Below are positions 28,101 through 34,883 of a DNA stretch of 64,000 nt, piece after piece (the first letter of the stretch is position 1; each line of letters opens with the position of its first letter). The notes below the pieces were generated by a model that was not told the DNA's origin, ran no database searches, and was given only the letters and a program-made list of their open reading frames with translations. The translations under genes and the position numbers were made by a program. The DNA lies in the NCBI GenBank assembly GCA_902363515.1, contig CABJAN010000012.1, positions 37,618 through 101,617 on the forward strand, in the 5' to 3' direction. Origin of the DNA: Bacillota bacterium. Lineage in GTDB: Bacteria; Bacillota; Clostridia; Lachnospirales; Lachnospiraceae.

Positions 28101-28561
28101 ACAAAAGAATCCGGGGAATCAGCAGTCTGTGCTTTGTGCTTTGGGATAAAGTTCATTTAAAGGGCTTCTCCTTCAAACAGTATAACCGGGCATGGCAGCA
28201 GATTCCGGCAGGAGAATGTGATTATCTCTATGGAGACAGTTTCCAAAGAGATGGGGACATTATCCGGAAAATCGGAAACAATGTGACTTTGAAATTCACG
28301 GGAATGGACTTTGGAGAAGAAGGATGCAGAAAGCTTCGTATCTGCGGCAGTACACCACTTGAGAAAAATACTATTATCCTGCAATTTACCCAGGAAGACA
28401 AGGAGCAGGAAGTGGAAGAACGCCATATGCTGGAGTTTATCCTGGGAGAAGAAATACAGGAATTTACTCTGGATAACATATGCGGAATCAAAGATGTGAA
28501 CTTTATTTTCCTGCCGGGAAGTAACTTTGACTTTCGCTGGTTTCAGTTTCTTGACATGTAA
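25145..28561 (+). CDS. GH2 family glycoside hydrolase (beta-galactosidase-like)
   Basis: A 1138-aa GH2 enzyme. The jelly-roll sugar-binding domain comes first, then an immunoglobulin-like domain and the TIM barrel with the acid/base Glu375 in WSIGNEIYD and the probable nucleophile Glu455 in YGSETGS. Further beta domains (DUF4982-like, Ig-like) and a carbohydrate-binding-like C-terminal region (about residues 890-1020) follow. The frame opens at 25007, but the ATG at 25145 follows GAGGAGGAG. No signal peptide. Its exact bond specificity (galactoside, glucuronide or xyloside) cannot be told. Confidence 0.9.
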   Translation: MKTLFNDGWEFTKQPLHTTYEAIMEKQKEFEPVGLPHDWLIYQTGNLYEDSTGWYRKRFVWSKQEKELVFLRFDGIYMDSKVYVNGKKVREWKYGYSAFETEITENLVNGENEILVSADFQAPNSRWYSGAGIYRNVWIRRTPVEHFVADGIYFSAKKETTEEWSISIHTEVEGQDLYVEYALREKGSEIWEPLTGNREPLETGEYFKSSINNPKIWDVEHPFCYELAVTLKKDQEILQREVQTVGFRTLDFSPETGFSLNGRKLKLNGVCEHHDLGCLGAAYHSQAMRRKLEILKKMGVNAIRTAHNMPAQDLMELTDEMGILVVSEAFDCWESPKNPYDYARFFPQWYQKDVESWIRRDRNHPSLIMWSIGNEIYDTHVSSTKGKEWMEKLIAEVRRYDSLKNAAVTLGSNYMPWENTQKCADVIKLIGYNYGENYYEEHHEKHPDWMIYGSETGSIVQSRGIYHFPYQQSVLADEDEQCSSLGNSTTSWGAKSTEACILAERDHPYSCGQFIWTGFDYIGEPTPYHTRNSYFGQIDTAGFPKDSYYIYQAAWTDYKKAPMVHIFPYWDFNEGQFIDLRVCSNAPVVEVFFNGKSQGTFTIDHENGMELTGHWQLPYKEGEIRAVACDESGRIVAEEVRYSFGEAKRILLKPQKQSLRANGEDLLFLEISMEDENGYPVENANNRVLIQTEGAGALVGTDNGDSTDTEEYKKSCRRLFSGKLLAVFKAGTEPGNLRIRVSSPGMEDVYLEIPVELSEVREGISSIAYLAGEEEKLFSQEIPVRKICMTSSKGLHLHEGNLETEVSAKLCPSTAWDQEVFWSVVDDAGIPLKIAEIEPEGQKVKVTAKSDGQFRLRCMSKCGTEKVRIISQLEFMITGLGTAFTNPYEFVSAGLYDYSKGEVGNGNEHGVATARGGETHVGFRDIDFGAYGSDEIILPIFALTDDPYELEIYEGMPDEGGVSLGKFVYQMPKKWNVYQTVVYKLNKRIRGISSLCFVLWDKVHLKGFSFKQYNRAWQQIPAGECDYLYGDSFQRDGDIIRKIGNNVTLKFTGMDFGEEGCRKLRICGSTPLEKNTIILQFTQEDKEQEVEERHMLEFILGEEIQEFTLDNICGIKDVNFIFLPGSNFDFRWFQFLDM

Positions 28562-28632
28562 TAAGAACAATGGTAATATGATTATAGAAAAAAGAGTGTT
28601 GCCGATAGACGGTTAATCCAAATATATAAAGC

Positions 28633-28675
28633 AAAAATAGTCGCTTCAGTTGGTTGGATGTGGGCGGCTATTTTT
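28633..28675. terminator. bidirectional terminator at the end of the toxin gene
   Basis: AAAAATAGTCGC pairs with GCGGCTATTTTT over 12 bp, with one wobble and T runs on both strands. The toxin stop codon lies in the stem. Confidence 0.75.
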
Positions 28676-28766
28676 GTGTCTTATGATTATCCTTACCGAA
28701 TGCGTATCCGATGCTAAAACAGGTTAAGCCGAAGCTTACTACTGCAATAAAATCTACAATACTCAT
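28668..28766 (-). CDS. putative holin-like toxin (32 aa)
   Basis: A 32-residue hydrophobic peptide, starting MSIVDFIAVVSFGLTCFSIG, with one membrane helix (residues about 4-24) and a short charged tail (GKDNHKTQK). This is the pattern of the TxpA/BsrG-like 'putative holin-like toxin' peptides, usually held in check by an antisense RNA. AAGGAGG lies 9 bases before the ATG, and a promoter with a long 5' leader (about 120 nt) is upstream. It sits between GH2 and GH67 genes on the opposite strand, so it splits the locus. No antitoxin RNA promoter could be placed with confidence. Confidence 0.7.
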   Translation of the reverse strand: MSIVDFIAVVSFGLTCFSIGYAFGKDNHKTQK

Positions 28767-28891
28767 TGGCTTAGCCCTCCTTTCCAGTGGATTCCCTTGT
28801 GGGGTTCTATGTAATCAGAGGGTCACAGTCCCCCTGTTGAAGGACTAACCGCCTACCGTTATGGCAACACTTTTGTGTTAATTATGTCATA

Positions 28892-28920
28892 ATTATAGCA
28901 ACAGATAGGGCGGAACGCAA
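28892..28920 (-). promoter_or_regulatory. promoter of the toxin gene
   Basis: On the minus strand TTGCGT (28915-28920), a 17-bp spacer and TATAAT (28892-28897). Confidence 0.65.
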
Positions 28921-28949
28921 CAGCAAAATAAAATATAGGGAGCGATTAC

Positions 28950-29075
28950 ATGAAAATGCTATTCATATTCCCGAAGTATATTTCGTGCAAGTGCTGTCTT
29001 TTTGGTGCAGAGTATACAAAGAAATCTATAAGCACAAAAAACATTACGCAATATTTGCATAATTCCCGGCAATAA
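28950..29075 (+). CDS. possible 41-aa peptide, unidentified
   Basis: An open frame of 41 codons with a ribosome site (GGGAG, 8 bases before the ATG). The product begins MKMLFIFPKYISCKCC and has a basic, polar second half. I do not recognise it; it may be a chance frame in the leader of the GH67 gene. Confidence 0.25.
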   Translation: MKMLFIFPKYISCKCCLFGAEYTKKSISTKNITQYLHNSRQ

Positions 29076-29197
29076 TAGACAGGCAAGCCGAAAAAAATCA
29101 ACCTATAATAGATACTACAAAGAACAAATATGCACAAGGGCATAAAGCGATTTCTAAGAAAAGAGCGAAATATGCACAAGAAAAGAGGAAAGAACTT
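29076..29197 (+). promoter_or_regulatory. leader of the GH67 gene with repeated 13-mer
   Basis: A TATAAT is at 29104-29109, with a weak -35. AAATATGCACAAG occurs twice, at 29126-29138 and 29168-29180, 42 bases apart, between that box and the start codon. The pair could be a regulator site. Since the toxin cassette interrupts the locus, a separate promoter here is plausible. Confidence 0.4.
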
Positions 29198-31180
29198 ATG
29201 GAATTTGAAAAAGCATGGCTGACTTACAGGCGAAACCAACAATTAGCGGTGCTCTGGAGTACAAATTCAGTTTACAGCAATTTCCAAGGAACGATAGCAA
29301 AAAATGCGGTGCAGGAATTGCGAATAGCAGCGCAGGAAATCCTGGGATGTTCTATGATAGAAACTCAGTGCCAGAAAGAAGCAGGAGTGTTGTTGCTTCT
29401 GGATGAGAATCATCAAGTAGGAAAAGAAGGCTATGAAATTTATCAGGAAGACGGGAAACTCTTTATTACCTCTGGCGGTGAAGCGGGAATTTTATACGGA
29501 GTATTCCATTTGGCAAGAATATTACAGTGCGCAAGTAAAGAGTTAGAATTACCTGTGAAGAAAGTACCGGATTCTCCCTTGCGAATGCTGAATCACTGGG
29601 ACAATATGGATGGTTCCATTGAGCGTGGATACTCAGGAGAGTCCTTCTTTTTCCAAAAAAACGAAATTTTGGTGAATGACAGAACCAGAGCTTATGCAAG
29701 GTTGGCAGCGTCTGTAGGTATCAATGGAGTGGTTATCAACAATGTAAACGTAAAAGAACGGGCCACATGGTTGATTGATGAAGTGTTCCAGAAGGAACTA
29801 AAGGAAATGAGTGATATTTTTGCTTCCTATGGAATTCGATTATTTCTCAGTTTGAATTTTGCTGCACCTATGGAACTTGGAGGATTGGATCATGCCGACC
29901 CATGCAGTGAAGATGTAAAAACCTGGTGGAAGGAAAAAATGAAAGAATTATATACCAGACTTCCAAATCTGGGAGGATTTCTGGTAAAAGCGGATTCAGA
30001 GGGTAGACCAGGACCTTTTACTTACGGAAGGACTCATGCAGATGGAGCCAATATGTTGGCAGAAGCTGTGAAGCCTTACGACGGGTTAATTATCTGGCGC
30101 TGTTTTGTGTATAACTGCCAGCAGGACTGGAGAGATAGAAAAACAGATAGAGCAAGATCTGGATACGATAATTTCAAGCCTTTAGACGGACAATTTTTCG
30201 ATAATGTTATTTTACAGGTGAAAAATGGTCCTATGGATTTTCAGGTAAGAGAGCCAATTTCTCCATTGCTTGGAGGAATGGAACATACAAATGAAATGCT
30301 GGAAGTTCAGATTGCACAGGAATATACAGGGCAACAGAGACATGTGTGCTACCTGATTCCCATGTTTAAAGAAATTTTAGGTTTTCATACCTATTGTAAC
30401 AAGGAACTGGATACAGTAGAAGATATTGTAACAGGAAGAACGATGGGAAATCATAACTGCGGAATGGCAGCAGTTGCCAATACAGGAAATGACGAAAACT
30501 GGACAGGGCACGATTTAGCAGCGGCTAATTTCTATGGTTTCGGAAGATTGAGTTTTGATACATCCCTTAGTGCAGAAGAGATTGCACAGGAATGGATTTA
30601 CTGTACCTTTGGACAGGATAAAGAGGTACTGGAAAAAATAGAAAAAATTCTCATGATGTCCTGGCCTGCTTATGAGAAATATACCTCTCCCTTGGGAATC
30701 GGATGGATGGTAAATCCTAATTATCATTACGGACCAAATGTAGATGGTTATGAGTATGACAGATGGGGAACTTACCACAGGGCGGATCACCTGGGAATGG
30801 GGGTAGAACGAGGACATGAAGGAACTGGATATACCCAGCAGTACAGGGAGCCAAATGCATCCATGTATGACAATATTGAAACATGTCCGGAAGAATTATT
30901 GTTATTCTTCCATTACATACCGTATACTTATCCGTTAAGAACAGGAAAGACGCTGATTCAGCATATCTATGATACACATTTTGAGGGTGCAGAGGATGTA
31001 GAAGAGATGGCAACTTTATGGGAGTCTCTGGAAGCGAAGATTCCTTCAAAGGTATTCCAAAGAGTGCAGAAGCGTCTGGAACATCAGAAAGGACATTCAA
31101 AAGAATGGCGAGACCAGATTAATTCCTATTTTTACAGGAAAAGTATGATTCCGGATGAACAAAATAGGAAGATTTACTAA
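29198..31180 (+). CDS. alpha-glucuronidase, GH67 family
   Basis: A 660-aa cytosolic alpha-glucuronidase that removes 4-O-methyl-glucuronic acid from the non-reducing end of xylo-oligosaccharides. The N-terminal domain is followed by the barrel with the family block LRMLNHWDNMDGSIERGYSG (near residue 128), the LVKADSEGRPGP motif (Asp266, Glu268) that carries the catalytic acid in known members, and the helical C-terminal domain. Length is close to the family norm (about 680). It is followed by an importer, with which it forms the core of the xylan locus. Confidence 0.93.
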   Translation: MEFEKAWLTYRRNQQLAVLWSTNSVYSNFQGTIAKNAVQELRIAAQEILGCSMIETQCQKEAGVLLLLDENHQVGKEGYEIYQEDGKLFITSGGEAGILYGVFHLARILQCASKELELPVKKVPDSPLRMLNHWDNMDGSIERGYSGESFFFQKNEILVNDRTRAYARLAASVGINGVVINNVNVKERATWLIDEVFQKELKEMSDIFASYGIRLFLSLNFAAPMELGGLDHADPCSEDVKTWWKEKMKELYTRLPNLGGFLVKADSEGRPGPFTYGRTHADGANMLAEAVKPYDGLIIWRCFVYNCQQDWRDRKTDRARSGYDNFKPLDGQFFDNVILQVKNGPMDFQVREPISPLLGGMEHTNEMLEVQIAQEYTGQQRHVCYLIPMFKEILGFHTYCNKELDTVEDIVTGRTMGNHNCGMAAVANTGNDENWTGHDLAAANFYGFGRLSFDTSLSAEEIAQEWIYCTFGQDKEVLEKIEKILMMSWPAYEKYTSPLGIGWMVNPNYHYGPNVDGYEYDRWGTYHRADHLGMGVERGHEGTGYTQQYREPNASMYDNIETCPEELLLFFHYIPYTYPLRTGKTLIQHIYDTHFEGAEDVEEMATLWESLEAKIPSKVFQRVQKRLEHQKGHSKEWRDQINSYFYRKSMIPDEQNRKIY

Positions 31181-31219
31181 TCTGAAAAAGGAAAATATGA
31201 AAGAGAAAGTGGTGAAGAC

Positions 31220-32170
31220 ATGACAAAAACAAAAGAAGCAAAACCAATGAAAGTCAAGAACAAAAAGGATTCTTTGTTGCATCATGTGAAAAAGGAATGG
31301 AAGCTCTACTCCTTTATGTTGATTCCAATCCTATATTACATAATCTTCAAATATATCCCCGTGTTCGGCAACCTGATTGCCTTTCGGCGATACCGAGGAG
31401 GCCCGAATATCTTTGGTGATTATTGGGTTGGGTTCCGTTATTTTGAACAGTTTTTAACGGATCCGGAATTTTGGAAAGCTTTCTGGAATACTCTTCGTCT
31501 GAGTATTGGATATTTGCTGGTGCGTTTCCCGGCAACTTTGATTTTTGCTTTATTGCTTAATGAAATCAGAAAGAAATACTGGAAAAAAACAGTGCAGACT
31601 ATTTCCTACCTGCCCCATTTTATATCACTGGTAGTATTATGTGGTATGGTGAAAGAGTTATTGGCTTCTAATGGTCCAATCAACCAGTTGATTGCTTCTC
31701 TGGGAGGAGAAAAAATTGCCTTTATGGCAGAGCCTGGATGGTTTGATGCCATATATATTCTGTCAGGCGTATGGCAGGCTTTGGGATGGGGTACTATTCT
31801 TTATCTGACAGCTATGACAGGAATTAATACGGAATTGTATGAGGCAGCAGAAATGGATGGTGCAGGTAAATTTAAACAGGCTTTATATGTTACTATTCCA
31901 GGTATTTTGCCTACGATTATGACACTGTTAATCATGGATATTGGTGGTATTGTAACTTCAGGAAACATGCAGAAAATCTTGCTGTTATACAATCCAATGA
32001 CACAGAGCCGTGCAGATATTATTGGTACTTTAGTATACCGTATGGGTATTACAAATGGAAGTTTCAGCTACGCAGCCGCTGTAGGATTGTTTGAAGGTGT
32101 AATCGGCCTGATTCTTGTTTCAGCCGCAAACTTCCTGTCCAAGAAATTTACTGAGACATCACTGTGGTAG
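31220..32170 (+). CDS. ABC sugar importer permease, LplB type (xylan locus)
   Basis: A 316-aa CUT1 permease with six membrane helices and the EAA loop LYEAAEMDGAGKFKQALYVT near residues 210-230. It has a longer basic N-terminal tail than the permease at 5182. It starts 39 bp after the GH67 gene and 15 bp separate it from its partner. It probably imports acetylated, glucuronidated xylo-oligosaccharides, judged from the enzymes around it. Confidence 0.93.
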   Translation: MTKTKEAKPMKVKNKKDSLLHHVKKEWKLYSFMLIPILYYIIFKYIPVFGNLIAFRRYRGGPNIFGDYWVGFRYFEQFLTDPEFWKAFWNTLRLSIGYLLVRFPATLIFALLLNEIRKKYWKKTVQTISYLPHFISLVVLCGMVKELLASNGPINQLIASLGGEKIAFMAEPGWFDAIYILSGVWQALGWGTILYLTAMTGINTELYEAAEMDGAGKFKQALYVTIPGILPTIMTLLIMDIGGIVTSGNMQKILLLYNPMTQSRADIIGTLVYRMGITNGSFSYAAAVGLFEGVIGLILVSAANFLSKKFTETSLW

Positions 32171-32185
32171 GAGGGAGAGAGTAAA

Positions 32186-33058
32186 ATGAATATAAAACCA
32201 TCAAAAGGATACCGGGTTTTCCAGGTTTTTAATACCATTTTTATGATTGCGATTATTTTTATCACATTATATCCATTTGTATATCTTGTTGCTCAGTCTT
32301 TCAGCAGTGAAGCAGCGGTAAGTGCAGGAAAAGTTACTTTTTTCCCAATTGATTTTACATTAGATACCTACAAGTATATTTTGAGGGATGATTCTTTCTT
32401 CCGCTATTATGGAAATACCATTTTATATTCTGTAATTGGTACTGTGATTTCTGTAGTATGTACTGCGCTTCTGGCTTATCCATTATCTAAGCCAAAGCTG
32501 AGACTGAACAAGTTTTTAACACCGTTTGTAGTATTTACCATGTACTTTACAGGCGGATTGATTCCAAACTATATTTTGATTACCCAGTGGTTGGGATTCC
32601 AGGATAGTATGCTTGCTATTGTACTTCCGGGAGCAATCAGCACCTTTAATCTGTTGGTTATGAAGTCCTTCTTTGCCGGATTGCCGGAAGAACTGGAAGA
32701 GGCTGCGTCTATTGACGGTATGGGTACTTATGGAATCTTTTTGAAAATTATTATTCCATTGTCCAAGCCAATTATTGCTACTATGTGCCTGTTCTATCTG
32801 GTAGGTATGTGGAATGAATGGTTTGGTCCTATGATGTACTTGGAAACAAAAGATAAATGGCCTATCGCCCTGTGGGTAAGACAGTTAGTAGAAGGGGCAA
32901 ACAATACGGAAATCGGTTCTTCAGCAGAAGCCAGCAGTGTGCAGGCAACTCTGAAATCTGCAACCATGGTTCTTACAACACTGCCAATTGTATGTGTATA
33001 TCCATTTGTGCAGAGATATTTTGTACAGGGTATGACCATCGGTGCAGTCAAAGGATGA
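32186..33058 (+). CDS. ABC sugar importer permease, YtcP type (xylan locus)
   Basis: A 290-aa partner permease with six helices, the EAA loop LEEAASIDGMGTYGIFLKII and the family tail QGMTIGAVKG. The ATG follows AGGAGGGAG. It pairs with the permease at 31220; a hairpin separates it from the binding-protein gene. Confidence 0.93.
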   Translation: MNIKPSKGYRVFQVFNTIFMIAIIFITLYPFVYLVAQSFSSEAAVSAGKVTFFPIDFTLDTYKYILRDDSFFRYYGNTILYSVIGTVISVVCTALLAYPLSKPKLRLNKFLTPFVVFTMYFTGGLIPNYILITQWLGFQDSMLAIVLPGAISTFNLLVMKSFFAGLPEELEEAASIDGMGTYGIFLKIIIPLSKPIIATMCLFYLVGMWNEWFGPMMYLETKDKWPIALWVRQLVEGANNTEIGSSAEASSVQATLKSATMVLTTLPIVCVYPFVQRYFVQGMTIGAVKG

Positions 33059-33067
33059 TGTATCTTA

Positions 33068-33090
33068 GGTGCTGCCAAGAGGGCAGTGCC
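33068..33090 (+). other. intergenic hairpin before the binding-protein gene
   Basis: A 9-bp stem (GGTGCTGCC with GGCAGTGCC, two wobbles) around five bases, without a T run. Such hairpins often stabilise the transcript of the highly expressed binding protein. Confidence 0.5.
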
Positions 33091-33122
33091 AGATAATAAA
33101 TTTTTAAGGGAGGAAAAATAAA

Positions 33123-34811
33123 ATGAAGAAAAGAGCAATTGCATTAGCTCTTGTTCTGGCAATGGCCGGAACATCTCTGGCAGCTTGCGGAGGAGGAAAA
33201 GGCTCCGATGAAGATGCAAAACCAACAAAATCTGTAGAGGAAGCAGATAAGGACATTGATTATGAATATGGTGCAGGTAAAACATTCCATTCTGATGAAC
33301 CGGTCACTTATTCCATGATGTTCTCAGATCATGAAAATTATCCATATAAGGATGATTGGAGAATCTGGAGTGCTATTGAAGAGAAAACCAATGTAAAGTT
33401 TGATCTGACAACCGTAGCAAGAACAGACTATAATGACAAAATCACAGCATCTGTAAACAGCGGAAGTGCTCCATACATTGTACCAAAAGTATATGACTCA
33501 AAACCATTTGAAGATAGCGGACAGATTGTTCCTATCAGTGACTGGGTACAATATATGCCAAACTACATGAAGTGTGTAGAAGACTGGGGTATGGAGGAAG
33601 ACTTAAAGACAACCATGGCAGCCGATGGTAAATATTACCGTCTGCCAGGTATGTGGGAAACCACAGCAGGAGGATATTCTTACCTGATTCGTAAAGACAT
33701 CTTTGAAGCAGCAGGTGTAGATATGTCTACAGAAGCAAGCTGGACTTATGATGATTTCTATGAAGCTTTGAAAAAAGTAAAAGAATATACAGGTGCAGAA
33801 TATGTATGGTCTGATCAGTATCAGTTAGGCTGTGCCATGAACCTTTCTGCAAGCGTATACGGTGTAACCGGCGGTAATTCAGCAGACGGTGGTGACTGGG
33901 GATTAAAAGATGGTATGAAGTTTGATGAAGAAAAAGAAGAATTCTACTTCGCAGATACCACAGAAGAGTACAGAGAATACTTAAGAATGTGGAACAGAAT
34001 GTATGAAGATGGTATTCTGGATCCAGAAACCTTTACACAGGACAGCGCACAGGCACAGGCAAAATTCTACAGAGGAGAATCCTATGTGCTTACAGTAAAC
34101 TATCAGCAGGTAGCAGATATCCAGGCTGCAAACAGAATGCAGGTAGAAGGAGCAGATTTATACTTCCTGACTACACCAGGTGGTCCGGAAGGACAGATGA
34201 AACTGTCAAGCTATGCAGGCCGTCTGGAAAATGGTATTGTTATTACAAAGAATGCACTAGATGAGCTGGGTGAAGATGGATTTATTAAAATGCTTCGTTT
34301 CATTGACTGGTTATGGTATTCTGATGAAGGACAGACCTTATGTCTGTGGGGTGTAGAAGGTGAAACCTATACAAAAGATGCAGAAGGAAATCCAGTGCTT
34401 AATGAAGATATCTATTACAATGGTATGAATCCAGGAGCTGAAAAACAGTTAAATGTAGACTATGGATTCGGCGGTGGTGTATTTGCCTACGGTGGAAGCA
34501 AACAGCTGCAGTATTCCAAATTCTCTGAAGGTGAGAAAGAATGGAATGAGAGAATTGATGCTAATAAAGAGAAAGCAACACTGATGCCACCGGTACTGGC
34601 AGATGAGATGGAAAAAGAAGAACTGAATCTGATTAAAGTATCTCTTATGGACTATGTGAATACAGCAGCTCTTGAATTTATTTCTGGTAAGAGAGATTTA
34701 GATGCTGACTGGGATGCATATGTAAAAGATTGTGAAGGAAAAGGCAGCCAGGAATACACAGATATGACAAATGAAATCTTTGAAAAAACAAAAGATAAAC
34801 TTGGATATTAA
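33123..34811 (+). CDS. ABC sugar importer, solute-binding lipoprotein (xylan locus)
   Basis: A 562-aa extracellular solute-binding protein. The signal peptide ends in lipobox LAAC (Cys near residue 22), followed by an acidic linker and the two-lobed fold. It is larger than the binding protein at 3689 (492 aa), as in LplA-like proteins that bind longer oligosaccharides. Its gene comes after the permeases rather than before them. AGGGAGG precedes the ATG. Confidence 0.93.
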   Translation: MKKRAIALALVLAMAGTSLAACGGGKGSDEDAKPTKSVEEADKDIDYEYGAGKTFHSDEPVTYSMMFSDHENYPYKDDWRIWSAIEEKTNVKFDLTTVARTDYNDKITASVNSGSAPYIVPKVYDSKPFEDSGQIVPISDWVQYMPNYMKCVEDWGMEEDLKTTMAADGKYYRLPGMWETTAGGYSYLIRKDIFEAAGVDMSTEASWTYDDFYEALKKVKEYTGAEYVWSDQYQLGCAMNLSASVYGVTGGNSADGGDWGLKDGMKFDEEKEEFYFADTTEEYREYLRMWNRMYEDGILDPETFTQDSAQAQAKFYRGESYVLTVNYQQVADIQAANRMQVEGADLYFLTTPGGPEGQMKLSSYAGRLENGIVITKNALDELGEDGFIKMLRFIDWLWYSDEGQTLCLWGVEGETYTKDAEGNPVLNEDIYYNGMNPGAEKQLNVDYGFGGGVFAYGGSKQLQYSKFSEGEKEWNERIDANKEKATLMPPVLADEMEKEELNLIKVSLMDYVNTAALEFISGKRDLDADWDAYVKDCEGKGSQEYTDMTNEIFEKTKDKLGY

Positions 34812-34829
34812 GAATCCTGACTGAATTTC

Positions 34830-34860
34830 AGAAAGGGGCTGTCGCTGACAGTCCCTTTCT
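34830..34860 (+). terminator. hairpin after the binding-protein gene
   Basis: A 14-bp stem (AGAAAGGGGCTGTC with GACAGTCCCTTTCT) around GCT. No T run follows, so it may protect the upstream mRNA or act as a weak terminator before the GH115 gene. Confidence 0.5.
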
Positions 34861-34883
34861 GCATGAGAAAGGAAAACATATAT

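Larger units (their letters stand above)
28591..28874. repeat. imperfect inverted repeats bounding the toxin cassette
   Basis: AAGAGTGTTGCCGATAGACG and neighbours at 28591-28619 are the imperfect complement of 28842-28874 (ending GGCAACACTTTT). The arms lie on both sides of the small toxin gene. In the toxin transcript the 5' and downstream arms could pair, like the long-range pairing known for type I toxin mRNAs; alternatively they are the ends of a mobile cassette. Confidence 0.55.

Noticed and set aside
28946..29242. 98-aa minus-strand frame across the GH67 start
   Set aside because: It overlaps the GH67 start and leader, has no clear ribosome site and no recognised domain.
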